Shown here in pieces: positions 7,819-14,279 of a stretch of DNA of 20,561 nucleotides. The translations under genes and the position numbers were made by a program. Each line of letters starts with the position of its first letter. Position 1 is the stretch's first letter. The DNA comes from Caldifarciminota bacterium (GTDB taxonomy: Bacteria; Hydrothermota; E44-bin80): assembly GCA_023127905.1 (NCBI GenBank), contig JAGMEZ010000282.1, positions 1 to 20,561 on the forward strand, given 5' to 3'. Below the pieces are notes generated by a model that was not told where the DNA came from, ran no database searches, and worked only from the letters and a program-made list of their open reading frames with translations.

Positions 7819-9084
7819 ATGAGGATTTCAGTAAAAGAACTTAATAAATTACTTTCTGAAGAGATACTAAAAAAAATTACATCCCTTGGCGAAATATGCA
7901 TGAATGCAGGCTTACAATGCTACCTTGTAGGAGGAACAGTACGGGATGTTATCCTTAAAGTACCGCAGATAGATATTGATATTGTTACTGAAGGAAACGA
8001 TAAATTATTTAAAGACGTTTCAAAAAAACTGATAATAAAAAAAATTGCATTTAGTCAGTTTAACACGGCAAAACTCTTATTTAAGGATGGTTTTTCCCTT
8101 GATATTGCTCAGGCGCGAAAAGAAATCTACCCATATCCTACATCACTTCCTGTTGTGAGAAGAAGCAGTATTCATGAAGATGTTAAAAGAAGAGATTTCA
8201 CGATCAATACCCTTCTTATGGGAATTACTAAAAAAGATTTTGGAAAGATTTATGATTATCTCGGAGGAATAGAAGATATTGAAAAAGGTATTATTCGTGC
8301 TCTTCATAAAAACAGTTTCATCGATGATCCAACTCGCATTTTCAGAGCATTCAGATTTAAAGAAAGATTTTCATTTCGCTTTGATAGGGAAACAAAAAAT
8401 CTGATGGATAATTCAATAAAAGCTGGTTATATTAAAAAGCTTACACCACAGAGGATACGAAGGGAATTATTTCTCTCATTGAAAGAAGCAAACTGGGACA
8501 AAATAATTATGAACCTCTCACGCAGCGGTGTTCTCAAGGAGCTCGGGATTAAACAGAAGATGACCAGATCTTCGATTACTACTTTCATGAGAATCATCAG
8601 GAATTTCAATGTTACAAATCAGAACTGGGAACTGTCAAAATTACTTATAATTACAGAGAATGCTCAAAAAAAAGATATTAAAGCATTTTCTCAAAAGGTT
8701 GGATTAAGAAGAAATGAGGTTTCTATCCTCCTCGAATTGCGAAGGAATGGAAAAATAATAGTCAAAACTTTATCAAAAAAGGATCTTCCCAATAATAAAA
8801 TATATTGGCTGCTTGAAAAAATACCAATTGAGGGGCTTTTTTATCTCTTGGGCAAGGGAACACCGCTTTCAAGGAAAAGGATCATGCTGTACTTCAACAA
8901 TCTAAAAGACATAAAAATAAACATAAAAGGTGATGACCTGAAAAAACTTGGCATAAAAGGTGGACCAATTTACAAGAAAATTCTACAAAAGGTACTTGAC
9001 GAGAAATTGAATGGAGAATTGAAATCAAAAAAGGAAGAAATTGAGTTTGTAAAAAGGATTATTTACAAACCTTCTCAATTATAA
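7819..9084 (+). CDS. cca: CCA tRNA nucleotidyltransferase / poly(A) polymerase family
   Basis: A 421-residue class II nucleotidyltransferase. The catalytic head shows YLVGGTVRD (36-43), the metal-binding pair D52/D54 in IDIDIV, a third acidic residue near D95 in SLDIAQAR, and the nucleotide-selection motif RRDFTIN (124-130), followed by YDYLGGIEDIEKGIIRAL and DDPTRIFRAFRF. The neck, body and tail are helical; no HD phosphohydrolase domain is visible. Sequence alone does not separate full CCA-adding, A-adding or CC-adding enzymes from poly(A) polymerase. The ATG at 7819 lacks a clear Shine-Dalgarno and overlaps a 15-codon ORF starting at 7797. Its 3' end overlaps the convergent tusA gene by 26 nt. 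Confidence 0.9.
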   Translation: MRISVKELNKLLSEEILKKITSLGEICMNAGLQCYLVGGTVRDVILKVPQIDIDIVTEGNDKLFKDVSKKLIIKKIAFSQFNTAKLLFKDGFSLDIAQARKEIYPYPTSLPVVRRSSIHEDVKRRDFTINTLLMGITKKDFGKIYDYLGGIEDIEKGIIRALHKNSFIDDPTRIFRAFRFKERFSFRFDRETKNLMDNSIKAGYIKKLTPQRIRRELFLSLKEANWDKIIMNLSRSGVLKELGIKQKMTRSSITTFMRIIRNFNVTNQNWELSKLLIITENAQKKDIKAFSQKVGLRRNEVSILLELRRNGKIIVKTLSKKDLPNNKIYWLLEKIPIEGLFYLLGKGTPLSRKRIMLYFNNLKDIKINIKGDDLKKLGIKGGPIYKKILQKVLDEKLNGELKSKKEEIEFVKRIIYKPSQL

Positions 9085-9307
9085 TATGCCAGATATCTTC
9101 TTCTTCAAATTGCTTTAATATTCTATTACCTGAGGATTTGACTGCCAGTTGAATCTCTTTTTTAGATTCACCATGCGTTCCAATAATTTCAAATATTTCG
9201 CCTCTTTTTGATGTATGCAATGCCTTTCTTGTTTTCATGAGAGGAACTGGGCAGATTTCTCCAATTACATCAACAATCCTATCAACCTTTATTTCATCAT
9301 TCTTCAT
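9059..9307 (-). CDS. tusA: TusA/SirA-family sulfur carrier protein
   Basis: An 82-residue small protein with the family signature GEICPVPLMKTRKAL; C19 of the CPxP motif is the sulfur-carrying cysteine, which receives persulfide from a cysteine desulfurase. The ATG at 9305-9307 is preferred because GAGGTGA lies 6 nt upstream; an in-frame TTG one codon earlier (9310) is possible. It overlaps the end of the IscU-DUF59 gene by 11 nt and is the last gene of the iscS operon, which suggests that IscS is its sulfur donor. No TusBCDE genes are here, so the acceptor pathway is unknown. Confidence 0.9.
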   Translation of the reverse strand: MKNDEIKVDRIVDVIGEICPVPLMKTRKALHTSKRGEIFEIIGTHGESKKEIQLAVKSSGNRILKQFEEEDIWHIIIEKVCK

Positions 9308-9935
9308 CAAATGTCACCTCAACCTTTTTTATATCCCATAAGCGCTTGAGTCTTTCTTTTACCTCTTCCTCAATATTCTTCGAAAACTGATTGTCTCGCG
9401 GTATCCCCATAGATACTGAGATTGATCCTTCTTTGACGTTAACATCATTCACAATATTTGTCTTTACAATGTCAAGGCCTACGATTGGATTCATTACATG
9501 CTTCAATCTTTTCAATACAATTTCCTTAGTCGTCTTAACATGCTCTTTTACTAAACCATGTCTTTCCTCATAATCTTCAATAGCAGCCTTCAGGACATCC
9601 ACCGCAAGGACAGAGCAATGAACCTTAACTGGTGGTAAACCCCCGAGTTCCTCTGAGGCATCTTTCCATGTAATCTTTTTTGCCTCTTCTAATGTTTTTC
9701 CTTTTGCTAATTCTGTAATTATTGATCCAGTTGCAATATTTGATGCGCATCCGAATGACTCAAACTTAATATCAGTTATTCTTTTAGTCTTCTCATCAAC
9801 TTTTAAATATAACGTCACCATATCTCCACAGGCAGGAGAACCCTCTTTCGCTTTAGCGTCGGGGTTTTCTATCTTTCCCACATTCTTGGGATGCTTAAAA
9901 TACTCAAGAACTTTTTCGCTGTATGGTAATGGCAC
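9297..9935 (-). CDS. iscU: IscU/NifU-N Fe-S scaffold fused to a DUF59-like domain
   Basis: A 212-residue protein. Residues 1-125 form an IscU-type scaffold: C36 with D38 in GSPACGDMV, C63 in FGCASNIATGS and H106-C107 in VHCSVLAVD, the three cluster ligands plus the Asp that promotes cluster release. Residues 135-212 (KEIVLKRLKHVMNPIVGLDIV, NVKEGSISVSMGIP, EEEVKERLKRLWDIKKVEV) match the MIP18/DUF59 (SufT/PaaD) fold pattern, but the usual cysteine after the third strand is absent (IPRDNQF). The start is a GTG: GAGGAGG lies 4 nt upstream and the next methionine is inside the scaffold domain. It sits 9 nt after iscS. IscU is usually about 130 residues and free-standing, so the fusion is notable. 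Confidence 0.88.
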   Translation of the reverse strand: MPLPYSEKVLEYFKHPKNVGKIENPDAKAKEGSPACGDMVTLYLKVDEKTKRITDIKFESFGCASNIATGSIITELAKGKTLEEAKKITWKDASEELGGLPPVKVHCSVLAVDVLKAAIEDYEERHGLVKEHVKTTKEIVLKRLKHVMNPIVGLDIVKTNIVNDVNVKEGSISVSMGIPRDNQFSKNIEEEVKERLKRLWDIKKVEVTFDEE

Positions 9936-9944
9936 CTTACCTCC

Positions 9945-11111
9945 TCAGTTATCAGGTGTTATGGGACTTATTTCTCTGAGTTTCTTTACAACATTAACAA
10001 CAGCATCAATGGTGTAATCTATCTCATCTTCTTTGTTGAATCGGGAGAAACTGAATCGAATCGATCCATGCGCCTCCTCATGTGAAAGACCCATTGCTTT
10101 TAGAACATAACTCGGCTCAAGTGAACGGCTAAAACAGGCAGAACCCGTTATCACTGCAATACCTCTCATATCGAGATGTAAAATTACTGATTCTCCTTCT
10201 ACAAATCTGAATGTAAGATTCAGTATTGTAGGAAGAGTATCTTTCTGATTCCCGTTCAGTTGAACTGCATCAAGTTCCTTTTTAATTCCGTCGTATAACC
10301 TTTCCTTTAGTTTCTCGATATATTTTATTTCATTGGGTTCAATCAACTCAATTGCTTTAGCAAAACCAACAATCCCAGGAATATTTTCCGTCCCGGCTCT
10401 CTTATTGAATTCATTGAAACCGCCGTACATACATTTGACAATACCTAAACCATCTCTTATATAAAGTGCACCTACACCCTTCGGTCCATGTATCTTGTGA
10501 GCTGTTATTGATAGTAAATCAACTTTTGCCTTTTTCACATCTAAGGGGATTCTTCCAAAACTTAATGCTGCATCTGTGTGGAAAAAAACTGACTTCTTAT
10601 GACATATATTTCCTATTGAATTTATATCCTGAACTGTTCCGGTTTCCTGGTTTGCATGCTGTATAGAGACAAGTAAAGTTTCCTTTTTAATTGATTTTTT
10701 TAAATCATCTACAGATACAAATCCTCCCTTTGAGACAGGAAGCCATGTAACTGTGAACCCTTCTTTTTCAAGGGCTTCAATTGCCTCCTTTACAGAACGG
10801 TGTTCTACAGAACTGGTAATAATATGATTTCCTTTCTTTTTATTTGCCATTGCGATACCATTAATTGCCACATTGTTTGACTCTGTTGCACCGGATGTAA
10901 ATATTACCTCACGAAATTTAGCACCGATTTTATTAGCAATATCCTCCCTTGCCTTATCCAGTGCCTCTTTTGCTTCTATTCCTGGAGAATGACTAAAGTC
11001 GGAAGATGCAACAGCATACTTATCAGTATAAAAAGGTATCATAGCATCCACTACCCTTTTATCACAAAGAGTAGTTGCTGCATTATCAAGATAGACTTTC
11101 TTCAATTTCAT
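9945..11111 (-). CDS. iscS: Cysteine desulfurase IscS/NifS
   Basis: A 388-residue PLP enzyme that converts cysteine to alanine and forms a protein persulfide for Fe-S assembly and, through TusA, other sulfur transfers. Signatures: VYLDNAATT at the N-terminus, FTSGATESNN (72-80), SSVEHRSV with H104, HTDAAL (178-183), the PLP lysine K206 in SITAHKIHGPKG, and the catalytic cysteine C326 in GSACFSRSLEPS. The long catalytic loop marks the group I (IscS/NifS) type. Its 3' neighbours are the IscU fusion and tusA. The promoter -10 ends 7 nt before the ATG, so the transcript is predicted to have little or no 5' leader. Confidence 0.96.
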   Translation of the reverse strand: MKLKKVYLDNAATTLCDKRVVDAMIPFYTDKYAVASSDFSHSPGIEAKEALDKAREDIANKIGAKFREVIFTSGATESNNVAINGIAMANKKKGNHIITSSVEHRSVKEAIEALEKEGFTVTWLPVSKGGFVSVDDLKKSIKKETLLVSIQHANQETGTVQDINSIGNICHKKSVFFHTDAALSFGRIPLDVKKAKVDLLSITAHKIHGPKGVGALYIRDGLGIVKCMYGGFNEFNKRAGTENIPGIVGFAKAIELIEPNEIKYIEKLKERLYDGIKKELDAVQLNGNQKDTLPTILNLTFRFVEGESVILHLDMRGIAVITGSACFSRSLEPSYVLKAMGLSHEEAHGSIRFSFSRFNKEDEIDYTIDAVVNVVKKLREISPITPDN

Positions 11112-11118
11112 ATTTTCT

Positions 11119-11147
11119 AATATAATGAAATATCACATTTTTGTCAA
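11119..11147 (-). promoter_or_regulatory. iscS operon promoter, apparently leaderless
   Basis: On the minus strand TTGACA (complement of 11142-11147), a 17-nt spacer, and TATATT (complement of 11119-11124). The iscS ATG begins at 11111, 7 nt beyond the -10, which is where initiation normally occurs. No IscR-like operator was recognised. Confidence 0.75.
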
Positions 11148-11158
11148 GTTTTTAATCT

Positions 11159-11181
11159 GTAAGCGCAGGCTTTAGCCTTCG
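11159..11181. repeat. Palindromic element between divergent promoters
   Basis: An imperfect hairpin around AGGC-TTTA-GCCT (11167-11178), extended outward by CG/CG with one mismatch. It lies between the iscS -35 and the BMC-gene -35. The wording GCAGGCTTTAGCC resembles a dispersed intergenic palindrome known from many environmental genomes; it could equally be an operator. No function is assigned. Confidence 0.4.
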
Positions 11182-11206
11182 AATCCCTATTATTTCTGTT
11201 TTTTTC

Positions 11207-11235
11207 TTGACAAAAGAGGAAAAAGAATGTAGTCT
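11207..11235 (+). promoter_or_regulatory. Candidate promoter of the BMC vertex genes
   Basis: TTGACA at 11207-11212 followed at 17 nt by TAGTCT (11230-11235). The -35 is perfect; the -10 is weak. The predicted start near 11242 leaves about 17 nt before the TTG start codon, room for the GAGGAG ribosome-binding site. Confidence 0.5.
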
Positions 11236-11258
11236 TTTTCAAAAAAGAGGAGAAAAAC

Positions 11259-11528
11259 TTGATTATCGGTATAGTAGTTGGAAGTGTTTGGGCTACAAGG
11301 AAAGAGCAAAGACTTGATGGATTCAAACTCCTGATCGTAAGGGAAATTAAACCAACCGGAGAGAAAACAAACACCTACCACATAGCAGGTGACCTTGTTG
11401 ATGCGGGAGTAAATGATATGGTTCTTTTAACACGTGGTAGTTCAGCACGACAAACAGAAGATACTAAAGAAAAACCGATTGACGCAATCATTGTTGGTGT
11501 AATTGACAGAATAGATCTAGAGGTTTGA
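11259..11528 (+). CDS. BMC vertex protein (EutN/CcmL family), copy 1
   Basis: An 89-residue member of the bacterial microcompartment pentamer family (BMC-P), which caps the twelve vertices of protein shells. The pattern is complete: IIGIVVGSVWATRK, a FKLLIV strand, HIAGDLVDAGVNDMVLLTRGSSAR and PIDAIIVGVIDRID. Start codon TTG at 11259, chosen because GAGGAG (11247-11252) is 6 nt upstream and the family always starts right at this strand. It heads a run of three paralogs and is divergent from iscS. No hexamer, trimer, aldehyde dehydrogenase or other cargo enzyme is nearby. Confidence 0.9.
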   Translation: MIIGIVVGSVWATRKEQRLDGFKLLIVREIKPTGEKTNTYHIAGDLVDAGVNDMVLLTRGSSARQTEDTKEKPIDAIIVGVIDRIDLEV

Positions 11529-11534
11529 TAGATT

Positions 11535-11846
11535 ATGCGTATTGGATACGTAATTGGATCAGTTCACTCAACGAAGAAATATCCCACTCTCCGTGGCAAC
11601 AAACTCCTTATTGTGCAACCACTTAACCATAGACTCAAGAAAACAGGGAATGCAATTGTCTGTGTGGACAGCATTGGTGCAGGAAGCAATGAGATGGTTA
11701 TTTTCGTAGAGGCACGCGAAGCAACAATACCACTTGAAGAAAGGCTGACACCAACAGATGCAACAATTACAGGAATTGTTGAAAGGGTTGATACAGAAAA
11801 GGGGTTGATTTACAAAAAGGGTAGTAATGAATCTCTAAAATTATAA
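11535..11846 (+). CDS. BMC vertex protein (EutN/CcmL family), copy 2, divergent loop
   Basis: A 103-residue BMC-P paralog: RIGYVIGSVHSTKK, LRGNKLLIVQPL, VCVDSIGAGSNEMVIFVEAREA and TDATITGIVERVD. It starts 6 nt after copy 1. The G-S/G-SAR loop of copies 1 and 3, which lines the pentamer, reads VEAREAT here, and there is an extra C-terminal tail of about 12 residues (KGLIYKKGSNES). It could be a distinct subunit of a mixed vertex or a specialised homopentamer. Confidence 0.87.
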   Translation: MRIGYVIGSVHSTKKYPTLRGNKLLIVQPLNHRLKKTGNAIVCVDSIGAGSNEMVIFVEAREATIPLEERLTPTDATITGIVERVDTEKGLIYKKGSNESLKL

Positions 11847-11848
11847 TT

Positions 11849-12127
11849 ATGAAACTCTGTAAGGTCACAGGAACATTGGTTTCAACACCAAAGAATATGA
11901 ATCTAAAAGGTGAGAAACTTCTCATTGTTAACGTTATTGAACCAAACGGAAAGGAACAAAACGAAACCTATATTGCACTCGACAGGGTCGACGCAGGCAT
12001 AGGTGATACTGTTATAGTAAACGATGAAGGTGGATCTGCTCGACTGGTTCTTGATAAAGAAAATGCACCTATAAGAATGGTTATTGTTGGTGTTGTCGAT
12101 GACCTCCATCTCAACTCTCATGGTTAA
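11849..12127 (+). CDS. BMC vertex protein (EutN/CcmL family), copy 3
   Basis: A 92-residue BMC-P paralog: KLCKVTGTLVSTPK, LKGEKLLIVNVIEPNG, YIALDRVDAGIGDTVIVNDE, GGSAR and IRMVIVGVVDDLHL. The ATG lies 2 nt after the stop of copy 2 and has no Shine-Dalgarno of its own, so it is probably translated by reinitiation. Of the three it looks closest to standard PVM/Eut-type vertex proteins. ffh follows after 99 nt of repeat-bearing DNA. Confidence 0.9.
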   Translation: MKLCKVTGTLVSTPKNMNLKGEKLLIVNVIEPNGKEQNETYIALDRVDAGIGDTVIVNDEGGSARLVLDKENAPIRMVIVGVVDDLHLNSHG

Positions 12128-12154
12128 CACACTATAATCATTAATAGCATTCAA

Positions 12155-12199
12155 AACGTTAGTAACGTTATTAACGAACTAAACGATCTAAACGAAAGT
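12155..12199. repeat. Five 9-nt phased AACG repeats
   Basis: AACG begins units at 12155, 12164, 12173, 12182 and 12191, an exact 9-nt period over 45 nt; the other five bases of each unit vary (TTAGT, TTATT, AACTA, ATCTA, AAAGT). It occupies the gap between the third BMC gene and ffh. No ORF or hairpin explains it. Confidence 0.75.
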
Positions 12200-12226
12200 T
12201 ATTTTCGAATCTTAAAAATATAACTT

Positions 12227-13552
12227 ATGTTCGAAAACATTACTACCCGTCTGGGTGAAATTTTCAAATCCCTGAAAAAGAAAGGTAAACTATCCAAAAA
12301 GGACGTGGAGAAAGGGTTGAAAGATATTCGGCTTGCCCTTCTTGAAGCGGATGTCAACTATAAGGTAGTAAAAGAATTTATCGAAAGATTAAAGAAGAAT
12401 GCTACAGGAGAAAGAGTACTAAACAGTTTCACACCTGGAGAAACACTCCTAAAAGTTGTATTCGAAGAATTGACAAATTTTCTTTCTCCCAAAGAAAAAA
12501 TTGAAATCAAAACAGATGGAAAACCTGGAATCGTTATGCTCATAGGTCTTCAGGGTTCAGGGAAAACCACAACTGCTGTCAAAATTGCTCATTTCTTAAG
12601 AAAAAAGGGAAAGGAATCACTGCTTGTCCCCTGTGATTTGAAAAGACCCGCGGCAGTTGAACAACTCATGATTATGGCTGAAATGGACAAATTACCATTC
12701 TACAAGATAAGAGAAAAAACTATCGCAAAGATTGGACTCAATGCAGTTTCATTTGCCAGGAAAGAAGGTTTAAGTCCTGTTATTCTTGACACTGCAGGAA
12801 GATTGCATATTGACGATACTATGATTGACGAACTTATAAATTTAAAAAAATTACTGAATCCCAAAGAGATCCTTCTCGTACTTGACTCAATGACAGGTCA
12901 GGATGCCGTAAACATAGGATTAGAGTTCCAAAAGAAAGTAGATTTCAACGGAATTGTCTTAACAAAGATGGATGGTGACGCACGTGGTGGAGCTGCATTC
13001 TCCCTAAGATATGTTACTTCCAGGCCGATAAAGTTAATAGGAACAGGTGAGAAACCCGACGACCTCGAACTTTTCCATGCAGAAAGAATGACGTCAAGAA
13101 TACTTGGAATGGGAGATCTTTCAACACTTGCGGAGAAAGCAGCTGAAGTAATAAAAAAGGAAGAAGCCGAGGAAGCTGCAAAAAAATTAAGAGAAGACCG
13201 TTTCACATTTGAGGATTTTAAGAAACAAATTAAAATGGTAAAAAAACTCGGTTCGCTCGAAAATATTGCTGGAATGATCCCGGGAATGAAATCCATAGGA
13301 AAAATTGATGTTAACGATAATTCCATAAACAGAATCGAGGCAATTATTAATTCAATGACCGTTTCTGAAAGAAACAATCCAAAAATTATTGACGGAAGTA
13401 GAAGGAAAAGGATTGCTTCTGGGAGTGGAACAACAGTTACAGAAGTAAACAGGCTTCTTAAAGATTTTGAGAAAATGAAAAAAATGATGAAACAATTATC
13501 AAAAGGAAAACCAGGATTTCTTCCTGGAAATATTCATTTCCCGACAAAATAG
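12227..13552 (+). CDS. ffh: Signal recognition particle GTPase Ffh (SRP54)
   Basis: A 441-residue protein that binds signal sequences and 4.5S RNA and delivers ribosomes to FtsY at the membrane. N domain (1-90, MFENITTRLGEIFKSLKKKG and RLALLEADVNYKVVKEF); G domain with P-loop GLQGSGKTT (107-115), CDLKRPAAVEQL, DTAGR (188-192), TKMDGDARGG (246-255) and GTGEKPDDLE; M domain (about 328-430) with FKKQIKMVKKLGSLENIAGMIPGM and the RNA-binding RRKRIASGSGTTVTEVNRLL. The Met-rich tail ends KMMKQLSKGKPGF, standard for the family. No Shine-Dalgarno is evident before this ATG. It may be read from the BMC promoter; no convincing separate promoter was found. Confidence 0.98.
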   Translation: MFENITTRLGEIFKSLKKKGKLSKKDVEKGLKDIRLALLEADVNYKVVKEFIERLKKNATGERVLNSFTPGETLLKVVFEELTNFLSPKEKIEIKTDGKPGIVMLIGLQGSGKTTTAVKIAHFLRKKGKESLLVPCDLKRPAAVEQLMIMAEMDKLPFYKIREKTIAKIGLNAVSFARKEGLSPVILDTAGRLHIDDTMIDELINLKKLLNPKEILLVLDSMTGQDAVNIGLEFQKKVDFNGIVLTKMDGDARGGAAFSLRYVTSRPIKLIGTGEKPDDLELFHAERMTSRILGMGDLSTLAEKAAEVIKKEEAEEAAKKLREDRFTFEDFKKQIKMVKKLGSLENIAGMIPGMKSIGKIDVNDNSINRIEAIINSMTVSERNNPKIIDGSRRKRIASGSGTTVTEVNRLLKDFEKMKKMMKQLSKGKPGFLPGNIHFPTK

Positions 13553-13563
13553 AAGAAAGCACA

Positions 13564-14154
13564 ATGATAACCTCAATTTTTATTTCCATTTCATTCATAT
13601 TCTGCTCTCCTTATATTGAAGAGGAGAGGGTCGGCGTCGAATTTAGCCTTTGTAATGCATTCATTAAAGGCTTTAAACCATCCATTGGTAGCAGTGTAGG
13701 TATAATCTTCGTAACCGATGGGAACCTCGGTGCCTCAATAGGATTTTCACTATTGAGAAACAAGGGTGAAAGTATATATAGAGAATCACTTGGAGGTATG
13801 GAACTTACAAGTGCTCTTTCATCCAGATATATTACTTTTACTACCTTTGAACTTAACTATACACTTGCACAGAAAAGGTTTACACCTTTCGCAGGAGCTG
13901 GAGTAAACTGGATATACTTTCATGAGCAGAGTAAGTTTGTTTACCATGCACCTGGATGGATAATTACTTCATGGAAAAACAACCAGGGAACAGGTTTCTG
14001 TTTCTCGGCAGTCCTGGGGATTCGATATATTCTTAAACCTTCTTTTGCAATAGAGAATAAGCTTGAGTTAATTAAAGGAAAGTTCTACTACCCGGCAATT
14101 AAGGATAATGTTAAGATAGACGGGTTATCTATCTCTATTGGTATCAGAATTTAA
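13564..14154 (+). CDS. Predicted small outer-membrane beta-barrel protein
   Basis: A 196-residue protein with a short hydrophobic N-terminus (ITSIFISISFIFCS), probably a signal peptide, followed by alternating beta-strands rich in Gly and aromatic residues: VGVEFSLCNAFIKG, LGASIGFSLL, RYITFTTFELNYTL, FTPFAGAGVNWIYF, GFCFSAVLGIRYIL and LSISIGIRI at the very end. The pattern, with GAGVNW and a C-terminal beta-strand, fits eight-strand OmpA/opacity-type barrels. It starts 11 nt after the ffh stop. The specific function is not recognisable. Confidence 0.65.
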   Translation: MITSIFISISFIFCSPYIEEERVGVEFSLCNAFIKGFKPSIGSSVGIIFVTDGNLGASIGFSLLRNKGESIYRESLGGMELTSALSSRYITFTTFELNYTLAQKRFTPFAGAGVNWIYFHEQSKFVYHAPGWIITSWKNNQGTGFCFSAVLGIRYILKPSFAIENKLELIKGKFYYPAIKDNVKIDGLSISIGIRI

Positions 14155-14233
14155 TACTATAACTTATATTTTTTACAATCTTTCGGATGGTTTTTTAAAC
14201 ATATCTTCAATACAGAAATTCTCCTTTTTATCC

Positions 14234-14262
14234 TTGACAAAATGCAAGAATTATACTATATT
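14234..14262 (+). promoter_or_regulatory. Promoter for the riboswitch-protease unit
   Basis: TTGACA at 14234-14239, a 17-nt spacer, and TATATT at 14257-14262. The predicted start near 14269 leaves about 10 nt before the aptamer, as expected for a riboswitch leader. A TATAAT at 14262-14267 is too far from this -35 (22 nt). Confidence 0.8.
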
Positions 14263-14279
14263 ATAATAACTTTGAAAAA

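Noticed and set aside
11161..11190. TTCGAATCCC resembling a tRNA T-loop
   Set aside because: No matching acceptor, D or anticodon stems are present around it, and it lies in the palindromic element.
11144..11381. Minus-strand open frames of 63-76 codons over the start of the first BMC gene
   Set aside because: They overlap the iscS promoter and the clear EutN/CcmL gene, and their low-complexity Phe/Leu-rich products look like shadows.
12124..12138. TATAAT at 12133-12138 as an ffh promoter
   Set aside because: No -35 at a usable spacing and no extended -10; kept only as a remark that ffh lacks a clear promoter.
12898..13377. 159-codon open frame on the minus strand
   Set aside because: It lies wholly inside ffh, whose protein is unmistakable; the frame is a shadow with no ribosome-binding site or family likeness.
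14155..14220. T-rich stretch after the outer-membrane protein gene as a terminator
   Set aside because: The only hairpins before the T-runs have about 3 base pairs; not enough to call a terminator.
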